This document shows, one piece after another, positions 1 through 13,200 of a stretch of DNA of 64,000 nucleotides (position 1 is its first letter; every line of letters begins with the position of its first letter). A program made the position numbers and the translations under genes. The stretch covers positions 39,490,602 to 39,554,601 of the forward strand of contig NC_134850.1 in assembly GCF_965363235.1 (NCBI RefSeq), given 5' to 3'. Source of the stretch: Mytilus galloprovincialis. Taxonomy: Eukaryota; Mollusca; Bivalvia; Mytilida; Mytilidae. Under the pieces are notes generated by a model that searched no databases, had not been told where the DNA came from, and saw nothing but the letters and a program-made list of their open reading frames with translations.

Positions 1-1146
1 TCAATTACGTTACTAGAAATGAGCTGTCAAATTTGACAGGCAAACAGGCTTTCAGTATCTTGATGGCACTTTCAGACACATTTAATGACTATTTTCCAAT
101 CTATCAAGGGCCATGCATACCTCCAGAATAACAAACATGAAAATTGCCCAAATTAAATTTGACCTCTAATTTATCAACAGCAACAACAGTATAATGATTT
201 TTAACCCAATAGTTGAATGGTTCAGAAGTTTTTGTATGAAAAAGACATAGTGCAATTTTAACCTAGTCTATAAATAAATACAAGTATGTTATTTGCCTCC
301 ATTGTAACTACCTGCACCTATAATTTATCAACTGAAATAATATGACTGTAAGCTATTCAAAACTTGATATACCCTAACATATGGATGTAAATACCTTTTA
401 AGTAGCCCAGCCCCCTCTCCCCCCTTTTCTAAACTCCCCTTTGTTGAACTCCACATATGAATGCCTTCATTTAGTTTTAACTTACAAGTATAACATTTCC
501 CTTTAATCTAAACTTTACATACCTTTTCCAGATTCCAATAGTTGACAGGTGTCTGTAAAAATATCCTAAAATCAAAGTTAAAATTGTGTACATAGTTTTT
601 TACCATACATTTCATATTTCATATATGTATAGTTTCACAATTTTTCATAATTAAAGTATATTTTAATTAATTCAATTGATTGACTTTCTATTTCATAAGA
701 AATCAAACACAGTTTGAGCTTAATCCAAGAAAGTGTTTTCCCATTTCTGACTTTTCTGACACTTAACCATTATCAAAGGATTTATATTGGAAAACAAGAA
801 ACTAATGTACTTTCTCTTTAACTCAAATAATATTATATTTGTTCACAAGCCCCATCTGTAAAAAAAAATTCTACATAGAGGATTTGATCAGATAATTGAA
901 ATAGACCAAAATCCTTTACGAAAGGAATCTTACAAGAAATATAGCCATCATTCAGATGAAAAACAAGAAACAAATACTTTTCCAACTCAAACACATTTTT
1001 TTCAGTTCTTATGTATGTTAATTTGTCCAGTAAACAACTGCTTGTTTCCACAATATTCATACTTCAATTGTCATGAACATTTTAAACTTTGACCTACAAT
1101 TTCAATGTATATTAAACTGAAGTTTTCAATCATGTAGTATGCTCAC
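1..1146. other. Intron sequence, no recognised element
   Basis: AT-rich intron downstream of exon 27. I see no convincing exon or repeat. A 30-nt candidate at 523-552 is listed under rejected items. Confidence 0.5.
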
Positions 1147-1238
1147 CTCAATTCCTAGCTTTCTTAAAATAACATTAAATGCTCCTTTAGTAAGTTTTCC
1201 ACCAACAGCATTCACCATATCAGAAATTGAATCCCCTC
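1147..1238 (-). CDS. Exon 27: helix exon opening module 3
   Basis: Phase 1 to 0, 30 codons ([18 protein letters not shown], then [10 protein letters not shown]). Acceptor TTTTCAG, donor GAG|GTGAGC. Same place and phases as exons 17 and 22, so the next exon should be SAP-like, phase 0 to 1; none is visible in the remaining 1.1 kb. Confidence 0.86.
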
Positions 1239-4200
1239 CTGAAAATTGAAGAAATTATTATTTAATCATATCCAAATGACAATTGGAATTCATGACAAAA
1301 TTTCTTTTCTTTTGGTGATCTTGTATGGCTTATCATTTTGTTTGTATAGTTTCTTTCATCTTCTTAAGTTTTTGCTTAAAACACCAAAAAACAAGAATGT
1401 GTCCTCAGTACACAAATGCCCCACTCGCACTATCATTTTCTATGTTCAATGGACCGTGAAATTGGGGTAAAATCTCTAATTTGGCATTAAAATTAGAAAG
1501 ATCATATCATAGGGAACATGTGTACCAAGTTTGAAGTCGATTGGACTTCAACTTCATCAAAAACTACCTCGACCAAAAACTTTAACCTGAAGCGGGACAG
1601 ACGGACGAACGGACGAACGGACGAACGAACAGACGGACGGACGAACGGACGCACAGACCAGAAAACATAATGCCCCTCTACTATCGTAGGTGGGGCATAA
1701 AAATCCCAATTTAAGGGCAATCCTTCTTATGAAAAGTGACAATCTACTTCCTATATTGATTGCTTGTTGGTTGCTTAGCGCCCAGTGGCAAATATTTCAT
1801 GCATATTCAGGACGATTTACTTACTATATATACAAGCAAAATTTCACCTGTTTGTGGATCTTGCCATGCAGATTATTTTTGTGATATAAATTGTCTATTT
1901 ATCTATAATATTTATCATCATAAAAGACAAAGTGCAAAATATTGGTACAAATAGTCATTTAAGAGAAGAAGTCATCAGAAAATTTCCTCAATATTGTCTA
2001 AAATGTAGATCTTGCCTTGCTGTTCATTTATGCATATTTAAGTTTTTTAGCTATCTATTATTATTTCTGGATCCACCTATGAGAAACATGAGATACTGAT
2101 AAAACACTTCCATCATATGATCAACTACTTCAATTTGATAAATCACATTTTCCACAGTAATTAGTAAATGGCAATTTAATATCAATTTTAATTTACAAAG
2201 GACCTATATATGCAAACCCTAGGGGCCAGGTGAGCTAAAATTGCGAAAATGAAAAAAAACTTCTAAATGAAAGGATTTATGAACAAGAGGCTCTCAAGGG
2301 CCTAAATCGCTCACCTTAATTCTTTTGGTTAAATCTCTCTTCAATGATTATTTTGGCTTTTCAATTTATTTAAATGTTTTTTGGATCGTCCTATTTTCTT
2401 CAAAAGCCAAAAAAAATAATCATTTTCTCCTATGTTCTATTTTAGCCATAGGAGCTATGTTTCTTGACATACAAGGAAATAAAATGTAAAATTTATACTA
2501 GATACTCTGAAACTCATTTAGCCTAAGTTTGGCTGAAATTGATACAGCAGTTTCAAAGGAGAAGATTTTTTAAAGTAAGTCAACATGATGAACAAATTGT
2601 GAAAAAAGTATTTAAAGGGCAATAACTCCTAAAGGGGTCAACTGACCATTTCCGTCATGTTGACTTATTTGTAAATCTTACTTTGCTGAACATTATTGCT
2701 GTTTACAGTTTATTTCTATCTATAATTATATTCAAGATAATAAACAAAAACAGCAAAATTTCCTTAAAATTATCAATTCAGGGGCAGCAACCCAACAACA
2801 GGTTGTCTGATTCATCTGAAAATTTCAGGGCTGATAGATCTTGACCTAATGAACATTTTTACCCCATGTCAGATTTGCTCTAAATGCTTTCGTTTTTGAG
2901 ATATAAGCCAAAAACTGCATTTGACCCCTATGTTCTATTTTTAGCAATGGCGACCATGTTTGTTGATAGATCATAACTTCGGATACAATTTACAAACTAG
3001 ATACCCTAAGGAACATTCAGTTAAAGTTTGGAAGTATTTGGCCCAGTAGTTTCAGAGGAGAAGATTTTTGTAAAAGATTACTAAGATTTACGAAAAATTG
3101 TTAAAAATTGACTATAAAGGGCAATAACTCCTAAAGGGGTCAACTGACCATTTCCGTCATGTTGACTTATTTGTAAATCTTACTTTGGTGAACATTATTG
3201 CTGTTTACAGTTTATCTCTATCTATAATAATATTCAAGATAATAACCAAAAACAGCAAAATTTCTTTAAAATTACCAATTCAGGGGCAGTAACCCAACAA
3301 CAGGTTGTCTGATTCATCTGAAAATTTCAGGGCAGATAGATCTTGACCTGATAAACAATATTATCCCATGTCAGATTTGCTCTAAATGCTTTGGTTTTTG
3401 AGTTATAAGCCAAAAACTGCATTTGACCCCTATGTTCTATTTTTAGCAATGGCGACCATGTTTGTTGATAGATCACAACTTCGGATACAATTTACAAACT
3501 AGATACCCTAAGGAACATTCACTTAAAGTTTGGAAGTATTTGGCCCAGTAGTTTCAGAGGAGAAGATTTTTGTAAAAGATTACTAAGATTTACGAAAAAT
3601 GGTTAAAAATTGACTATAAAGGGCAATAACTCCTTAAGGGGTCAACTGACCATTTCCGTCATGTTGACTTATTTGTAAATCTTACTTTGCTGAACATTAT
3701 TCCTGTTTACAGTTTATCTCTATCTATAATAATATTCAAGATAATAACCAAAAACAGCAAAATTTCCTTAAAATTACCAATTCAGGGGCAGCAACCCAAC
3801 AACAGGTTCTCTAATTATCTTAAAATTTCAGGGCAGATAGATCTTGACCCGATAAACAATATTATCCCATGTCAGATTTGCTCTACATGCTTTGGTTTTT
3901 GAGTTATAAGCCATAACTGCATTTGACCCCTATGTTCTATTTTTAGCAATGGCGACCATGTTTGTTGATAGATCATAACTTCGGATACAATTTACAAACT
4001 AGATACCCTAAGTAACATTCAATTAAAGTTTGGAAGTATTTGGCCCAGTAGTTTCAGAGGAGAAGATTTTTGTAAAAGATTACTAAGATTTACGAAAAAT
4101 GGTTAAAAATTGACTATAAAGGGCAATAACTCCTAAAGGGGTCAACTGACCATTTCCGTCATGTTGACTTATTTGTAAATCTTACTTTGCTGAACATTAT

Positions 4201-7200
4201 TCCTGTTTACAGTTTATCTCTATCTATAATAATATTCAAGATAATAACCAAAAACAGCAAAATTTCCTTAAAATTACCAATTCAGGGGCAGCAATCCAAC
4301 AACGGGTTGTCTGATTCATCTGAAAATTTCAGGGCAGATAGATCTTGACCTGATAAACAATATTACACGTCAGATTTGCTCTAAATGCTTTAGTTTTTGA
4401 GTTATAAGCCAAAAACTGCATTTGACCCCTATGTTCTATTTTTAGCAATGGCGACCATGTTTGTTGATAGATCAAAACTTCGGATACAATTTATAAATTA
4501 GATACCCTAAGGAACATTCAGTTAAAGTTTGAAAGTATTTGGCCCAGTAGTTTCAGAGGAGAAGATTCTTGAAATAGTTTACGACGACGACAGACGACGA
4601 CAGACGACGACAGACGACGGACGACGACGGACGCCAAGTGATGGCATAAGCTCACTTGTCCCATCGGGACAGGTGAGCTAAAAACGAATATTTTACAAGA
4701 GAAATTAGTCAAATGTTCCTAGTGTTAATGATGAGGTGTCATTTTTGTTTATGGTAGGTTTTGATAATTAACTTAAGCACATCAATATAAGTCAAAATCA
4801 ATGCTGAAAATGCCCAAAATACACTACACAGTCATAGTTAATTTTCTATGATACTAACCAGGCCATGTAAAATTTCCATTGCATATTGGTATAGGGAGTT
4901 CCATATCTTGAATGAACATTGTATCATTAAGTATACAGCTTCCTTCAATACATAACTTCATTCCAAAATCTACTATAAAGACTTTCTTTTCATCATTTTT
5001 GTCTATTCTGCCCCTGTAAATAAAGTCATCTTGTCTAAAAACAATACTTCAAAGAGAAAACATACAGTTACAAATTTTCAAATGATAATATAAAGACCTT
5101 ATAAATTACACTTAAAGGATAAGATAAGTGCCAGTCACATAGAGAGCAGGTCTAAAATAATTCAACAGCATAAATAAAGGCAACAGTAGTATACCGCTGT
5201 TCAAACTCATAAATCAATGGACAAAAAACAAAATCGGGGTAACAAACTAAAACTGACGGAAACGCATAAATATAAGAGGAGAACAACGACACAACACTAC
5301 AATGTAACTAACACACACAGAAACGGACCAAGCATCAGACAAAATCCCACGAAAATAACAAATATAACATCAAGCAACATATAGGTCTAGGACCAATCAG
5401 TAAAACTAATGTGTACAAAACAAATATAACTTTTTTGATATCCCACCAATTGCTGCCCAACAATACTTTTTAATGATTGCAAAGAAAATATCTTTGATGT
5501 TTGATTTCAACTGGTTTACTTGGTTTATTTTAGAAAAAAGACAATTGAAAATTGGACCATTATCAAGTTACGCACATACCTAATATAACCTATATTTATC
5601 CTATTACTCATAATAAGAGAGAATACTAAAAAATCTTTTTTTATCTAGTCACTGAACCAGGAAAATGAGGTCAAGGACAATGGAAATTTGACATTGGAAA
5701 TATTGTAACACAAACCATCTGTATACATAGTATGAAGGATCAAGGTCTTCTACCTTCTGAGATATTAAGTATTTAGGAATTTATTAACGCCACCACCGGC
5801 AGATCATTATCCTTATGGTGAGCTTTCCACAACGGAAGTCAGACACTCAACAAAAAATCCAGGAACTTACAAAATCTGGATATCATCTGTTACGGAATAT
5901 CTTTCTTCTTGACCTGTAATTAGAAAATGTTCAATTACTATTTGAAACAAGAGGCTCTCAAGAGCCTGAATCGCTCACCTGAATTTTTTTGGTTTAATCT
6001 CTCATCAATGATTATTTTGGCTTTTCAATTTATTTAAATGTTCTTTGAATCGTCCTATTTTCTTCAAAAGCAAAAAAAAATCATTTTCTCCTATGTTCTA
6101 TTTTAGCCATAGGAGCTATGTTTCTTGACATACAAGGAAATGAAATATAAAATTTATACTAGATACTCTGAAACTCTGAAACTCATTTAGCCTAAGTTTG
6201 GCTGAAATTGATACAGCAGTTTCATAAGAGAAGATTTTTTAAAGTAAGTCAACATGATGAACAAATTGTGAAAAAAGTCTTTAAAGGGCAATAACTCCTA
6301 AAGAGGTCAATTGACAATTTTGGTCAAATTGACTTATTTGTAGATCTTACTTTGCTGATCATATTTGCTGTTTACAGTTTATCTTTATCTATAATAATAT
6401 TCAAGATTATAAATGACCAAAAACTGCAAAATTTCCTTAAAATTACCAATTAAGTGGCAGCAACCCAACAATTGGGACAACATCCCTAATGCGCCTTGAA
6501 ATGAGGAACTCAAAAGTCATGTGTAAAGAAAAAATCTCTGTGTAGTGATATTGGACATGTTTCTATTTTTAGCAAATGACTGAACTTAATTATTTGTGGT
6601 GATTAGGAAAGTAGAGGAACATAGAATAAATGTGTAAAAACTATGGAGCTATTGAATGTGTTCAAAGTATTAAATTTTCAAAGAACTTATTGTGTTAAAA
6701 AGGGGATATATTACCACAAGGAGCCGCATCACAACAGGATGTTCGGGGTTTGCTAATTTACGGAAAAAGTAATCTCACTTCGTACCCCGAAAATTTAACC
6801 ACATATGTGAAAATGTCACAGCTTCGAAACAAGCTATCATACATATCCAAGTTAACGATATGGACTGAGCTACAGGAAAAAACGTTACCATTACCGCCTA
6901 TGTAAAAACAATTAAAGATTTTGACCCAAATTAGAAGCTCAATTCCAGAGGTTGTCAGACTGATTTATGGATGATTTCACCTTGTACACCACCGAAAATG
7001 ATGGTAAAGTAGTTTTTTATTTATACCTAGATATTATAAATTGTTTAAGATAAATCTTATTGATAAAGATCAGCAAAAACTCAAGAAAATTTTCGCTTTT
7101 AAAATGCATTACTAGCACGGGGCTGAACACTTGTTTTAGGCACAATCATAAATTTGTTTACTTCCGAGAGATCCGAAAGGAATGTGTTTACTACATTGAA

Positions 7201-10200
7201 AAGGCAAGAAATAACTTTTAAATATTATTAAATTGTAAGTAAACATGACACAATATAGTCTTTGTTATGTAATATCACTCTGGTCTACAGGAATACCTGA
7301 TAATCAAGGGAGATAACACACTTCATACGAGTAATGTGAGATTCAATATCGCATGTGCCTTTATCCAATGATTTGACCCCTGGTCAGTAGATATCATATG
7401 CACAAAAACACAGACAAAAACAGTTACATGTTTTTAGAAAATCATGAATTATTATTTTAATGCACATGAGCAAAACAAAGGATATTGTCATTTCTCAGTG
7501 AAAAAGGGGGAGGGTCAAACCTTCTTGAAAACAATATTTCTGCACCTATTCAACTATTACGCTACATTTGTAGTTAGCTACTACCCATGGTTCTAATACA
7601 AAAGGTTTAAATGAAGGTGGCTAAGCCACAAGAGAGAAGCATTTGTCTTTCTTTGTGATTAAACTTTCAAGAATAGATTTTTCTCTCTCAATAATACTTA
7701 TGTATTTAAATCAAATGATAACACAGCCTGAATATATTTTTTTTGTCTTATTTCAGTTCCAGACATATCATTATTTTTCAACCTGAGATGGCAAACTAGA
7801 GGTTTTAAAAAGTCCTGAATAACTGGTAAGCATTTTGTTTTATTAATCAAGCTCTAATTGTTTATTTCTGGTATTTATGCAATTGAAATTACAGTCGGAA
7901 TGTTAAAAATATGCTAATATGAAAACTGTTGCTATGGTCTTGGTATTAAATGAAAAGGCTTAGTTACAGATCGTTTGGACTCAATATTTCGAGTTAAATC
8001 TTGCGGCAACTGTTTCTCACGTAACACTGCAAACTATATTTAGCGCTATTTTGATCTGTCGTTATTTCATGATGCCATAATACATGTGATGTCACAATGT
8101 TTCCGTTAAGACCTCATGTGGATTTCTCACTGATAAAAGGTTTTCACTGAAAAACATGTAAAAAACATTTTTTCTCAAATGGAATTATGTGAAAGGACAA
8201 GTTTTGAAAATTTGCACTATATTGCACTCTAATTATATGATACGGATGACTTTCCCAGTAGTTTAGAGCGGTTTCATCAGTATTAAATACAAGATTACCA
8301 CTAGTAAGAATAATTATTTTGGTGTTGGTTTTTTTATAAAACCTTCAGTTTTGCATAATTTCTCTGTCAAAATGCACTTTAAGGCACAAGAAAATTTTAT
8401 AGAATGCTTTATCAGGGTCTGTGTATTGTAATTAAAGGTTATAATCAGAAGTTTTGTCCTTGATTTGACTAGTGGAGGTAATCTGGAAGAAATTACTTAT
8501 ACATACTCATTGTATTCAAAATAAATGAATATAGCGACGAAAGTGTCATTGCCTTATAGTGCTAAAACAACTTTATTTTTTTTCAGAAATGGACAAAAAT
8601 ACAAAGCTTTATTCAGAATATTATACCGATGAAGATCACATAAAAATATTTGGAAAAATCAGAAGTATGGATTACAATATGGGACAACATCCCTAATGCG
8701 CCTTGAAATGAGGAACTCAAAAGTCATGTGTAAAGAAAAAATCTCTGTGTAGTGATATTGGACATGTTTCTATTTTTAGCAAATGACTGAACTTAATTAT
8801 TTGTGGTGATTAGGAAAGTAGAGGAACATAGAATAAATGTGTAAAAACTATGGAGCTATTGAATGTGTTCAAAGTATTAAATTTTCAAAGAACTTATTGT
8901 GTTAAAAAGGGGATATATTACCACAAGGAGCCGCATCACAACAGGATGTTCGGGGTTTGCTAATTTACGGAAAAAGTAATCTCACTTCGTACCCCGAAAA
9001 TTTAACCACATATGTGAAAATGTCACAGCTTCGAAACAAGCTATCATACATATCCAAGTTAACGATATGGACTGAGCTACAGGAAAAAACGTTACCATTA
9101 CCGCCTATGTAAAAACAATTAAAGATTTTGACCCAATTGGATGTTTGATTCATCTGAAAATTTCAGGGCTGATAGATATTGACCTAATGAACATTTTTAC
9201 TCCATGTCAGATTTGCTCTAAATGCTTTCGTTTTTGAGATATAAGCCAAAAACTGCATTTGACCCCTATGTTCTATTTTAAGTAACGGCGGCCATGTTTT
9301 TTGACGGATCAAAAATCAAAGCACACACTTTGTGCAGGATAATCTAAGGAACAACCATGCTAAGTTTTAACCAAATCCAATCAGTAGTTTCAGAGGAGAA
9401 GATTTTTTAAAGTTAGCAAATATGATGAACAAATTGTGAAAAATTGTCATTAAAGGACAATAACCCCTTAAGGGGTCAATTGACAATTTTGGTCATATTA
9501 ACTTATTTGTAGATCTTACTTTGCTGATCTTTTTTGCTGTTTACAGTTTATCTTTTATCTATAATAATATTCAAGATAATGACCAAAAACTGCAAAATTT
9601 CCTTAAAATTACCAATTAACTGGCAGCAACCCAACAATGGTTTGTTTGATTCATCTGAAAATTTCAGGGCTGATAGATCTTGACCTAATGAACATTTTTA
9701 CTTCATGTCAGATTTGCTCTAAATGCTTTCGTTTTTGAGATATAAGCCAAAAACTGCATTTGACCCCTATGTTCTATTTTAAGTAACGGCGGCCATGTTT
9801 TTTGACGGATCAAAAATCGAAGCGCACATTTTGTGCAGGATATACTAAGGAACAATCATGTAAAGTTTCATTCAAATCCATTCAGTAGTTTCAGAGGAGA
9901 AGATGTTTGAAAAATTGTTAACGACGACGACGACGACGACGGACGCCAAGTGATGAGAAAAGCTCACATGGCCTTTTAGGCCAGGTGAGCTAAAAAGTTC
10001 AATTATATCAAATTTGCATCTTTAGCTACTTTTTCGATAACTCAGAATAACAAATATTGCCATATTTCTTAATTTGCATATTAAAGCATCATATCAAACA
10101 CTGCAATATTTATGGTTGTCTTCTATTTAACTTATACAGAAAATCTGTTATCATGACAAACACTCCAAAAAACAAAATCAATATTAATGAAAAAGTATAA

Positions 10201-13200
10201 CATTAGCAGCCAAAATAATGATTTATTGTCCTGTTATCATTTGAAGGATGTTATTTGATAGATTTATTAAAGATTTTAATTTTCTAATTTAACAATTCTG
10301 AACCATCAACATTATTTAGAAACAAAGCTTACCCCAATTATACTTCATGAGTATAAATGACAACTCCAGGCCCTCAAATCCATATCTTAACACAAAGTTA
10401 CAAAAATCTATCTCCATATAGAAATTAAAAGCTTTATTAATAACTTGTCCAAACACCTCTACAGAAAAGTCAACACAAGCATCAATACGCTGACAGTTTG
10501 AAGACAATGAGTAGTATATATGATCTTGAAGTATACTATTGGTGATTTCTGGCAAAGTCCAAGTTATCCCATCAATTTTGCAATCTATAAAAATATTAAA
10601 AAAAAAAGTGTTCATGTTTCAAGTAAAAAATTGAATAGTTTTATTTTTTAGTAATTAAACATCAGAAATTTAAATGATCAAAAGAGCCTATTTAGCATAC
10701 CTGTAATCTAGATCAGTATAAGATTCTATAAATTAAATAAAGATTCCAACTGTTTGCAAGTAATCAGTCCTTTTAAGTACTAGTTTTTTAAAGTTTTCTC
10801 TTTTTGCCTTTTTTGCTTGTTTTAGTCTCATCTTTATTCAGGGACTCCTTTACCAGTGTTTACCATCAATCTTTTTTGACCCCTTAATTTTACATTTGGG
10901 ATTTACACCTTTTCTGTATAATTGCACAATAAACAAATAGTACATGTAAGTAACCGCAATCAACTGCACTAGTATACATTTTATTTTACATTAAAAACAC
11001 TTACTTTTGTCATCATCAATCAATCTTTGAACTCTTTCTTCTCTTGTACCTGTATCATTAAGACCTCTTGTTATCAGTTCATCCATTACTTGTGTATGTG
11101 TCATATTACTTGGTCTGAAGCAAGGTTCAGTTGTGGTCAAGTTGTCAATTATCTAAGAGAAAAATATGACATGAAGATATTATCAAGGCAAAGCTAAAAA
11201 CTTTGCATTAATAATGACTACATAAATGTGCCCCAATAGCTTTTAGCCCATCATATTCCCTTTATTATTGTAGATCCTTTAATTATGCATTACTTGTCTT
11301 GTAACCTAATTTTTGTTCAAATTTTCCATTTTTTAAAGGGGCCCTAGCTATGACATAAAGAAACTAGAGGCTCTTTAGAGCCTGTGTAGCTCACCTTGGT
11401 CTATGTGCATATTAAACAAAGGAAACAGATGGATTCATGACAAAATTGTGTTTTGGTGATGGTGATGTGTTTGTAGATCATACTTTACTGATCATTCTTG
11501 CTACTTACAATTTTCTCTATCTGTAATGAACTTGGCCCTTTAGTTACAGAGGAAAACATTTTGTAAAAACTTACCAATATTTACCAAATTAAAGAAAATT
11601 GTTAAAAAATGACTATAAAGGGCAATAACTCCTTAAGGGGTCAACTGACCATTTTGGTCATGTTGACTTATTTGTAGATTTTAATTTGCTGAACATTATT
11701 GTTGTTTGCAGTTTATCTCTATCTATAATAGTATTCAAGATAATAACCAAAAACTGCTAAATTTCTTTAAAAATTACCAATTGGGGGGGCAGCAACCCAA
11801 CAACCAGTTGTCCAATTCATCTGAAAATTTCAGGGCAGATATATATTTACAAAATAAACAAGTTAACCCTTTGTAAGATTTGCTTCAAATGCTTTGGTTT
11901 TTGAGTTATAAGCCAAAAACTGCATTTTAGCCCTATGTTCTATTTTTAGCCATGGCAGCCATCTTGGTTGGTTGGCCGGGTCACCGGACATATTTTTTAA
12001 ACTAGATACCCTAATGATGATAGTGGTCAAGTTTGGTAGAATTTGGCCCAGTAGGTTTAGAGGAGAAGATTTTTGTAAAAGTTAACGACGATGGATGACG
12101 ACAACGAACCACAGACGCCAAGTGATGAGAAAAGCTCACTTGGCCCAAATAAAAAGTCATGTTGAATGGATGTCAGGCAGCAACAAACACCATTCAAAAT
12201 AAATACAGGTTTAGATTCAGATTTTCAAAGAACCCTATATATATTCAATTTATGTTGAAATCAAACACAGTTTAATTTTAGACCCTGATTTGGACCAACT
12301 TAAAAACTTGGCCCAAAATCAGAACATATTCTTATTAATAAACAATATAAGCTTAGTATTCAAATGAGTTTACCATAGAAAATAAAATAAATCCAAAATG
12401 TAATTTTTCATTAGTACAATGCTTTTAAAAATCCAAAACTTATCTGTTATTATCTTCAAAATATCTAATATTGAACAGAACTATTTATACTGTCCCACAG
12501 AGCTTATCATCATAAACACTTAGGAAACAGAACATTTTCAAATAAATCTGTCACCTCAATTATATATAATTCTGTGATTGGTATTTACCACATGCTCTGA
12601 TAACCTGTGAAAATTATTTACACTTAGTGTAATCAAACTTTATATCTGTAATAAACAATTTCTATTCAAAGAAAAGAACTCAATCTTATAATAAACATCC
12701 CTTTTAGCTACTGATAGGTCTACAACACAACAACAAGAAAAGCTAAAATTGGGAAGATTAAACTTGACCATCACTTGGTTACAGAAACAACATATGTAAA
12801 ATTGATTTTTTTTAGTCAAAAGCGTTTCATGTTAATGAATGGATACTGTTTGGAAGCTGTTGCCTGCTCATCCGCCATACATAAGCATTAAAAATAAAAG
12901 ACACCTAAATGTCAATACTTGTTTCCAATTATATATGTTTTCATTTCTCATTCTATATGTAACTCCCAAACTTAAATATCATATTAAACTCTTACCTGAT
13001 CTAAGTCCAACTTTTCAACCAATCTGTCTTTTGTTGCTTTAAAACTTTCTTTTAGACCAGTTTTAGGTTCCTCACTAAATTTCTCTAACATTTTGATGGT
13101 ATTGAATGAGCTTTTGTAATCAACTGAAAAAAATAGTATATTATCACTAGTAAATCTCAAATTATTCAAGTAAAAGTATAAAACATTTCAATCATGCCAA

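Larger units (their letters stand above)
6474..9134. mobile_element. 2.66 kb element with 454-bp terminal direct repeats (LTR/TRIM-like)
   Basis: Two 454-bp direct repeats, 6474-6927 and 8681-9134, look identical. They start (T)GGGACAACATCCC and end TTTTGACCC(A). The element interrupts family A sequence and is flanked by (C)AATT on both sides. The 1.75 kb between the repeats has no long open frame, so it is non-autonomous. I find no clear primer-binding site or polypurine tract, so LTR retrotransposon is the likeliest class but not proven. Confidence 0.8.
5947..9992 (+). repeat. Family A element split by a direct-repeat element
   Basis: Starts ACAAGAGGCTCTCAAGAG and ends CCAGGTGAGCTA. The host is about 1.4 kb with two to three internal units; the rest is the insertion at 6474-9134. 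The ACGACG run lies at about 9919-9945. Confidence 0.85.

Noticed and set aside
120..170. 45-nt minus-strand segment ending in GTATGC
   Set aside because: Open in phase 0 but weak acceptor, purely hydrophobic peptide, no match to module exons.
523..552. 30-nt minus-strand candidate micro-exon (TPVNYWNLEK), acceptor TTTTACAG, donor GTATGT, phase 0-0
   Set aside because: The next exon should be SAP-like with phase 0 to 1 and about 140 nt. This does not fit the module, and so short a match to splice sites can occur by chance.
833..1060. 75-codon minus-strand open frame
   Set aside because: No splice sites give a frame that joins exon 27 in phase 0; composition looks intronic.
1502..1742. Frames with [18 protein letters not shown] repeats
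   Set aside because: Translation of the ACGGACGA microsatellite in family B, not a protein.
2616..4600. CRISPR-like or satellite centromeric array
   Set aside because: Only four 500-bp units within a transposable element of a eukaryotic intron.
8965..9153. 62-codon minus-strand frame
   Set aside because: Lies in the terminal direct repeat and runs into family A; a chance frame in a non-coding element.
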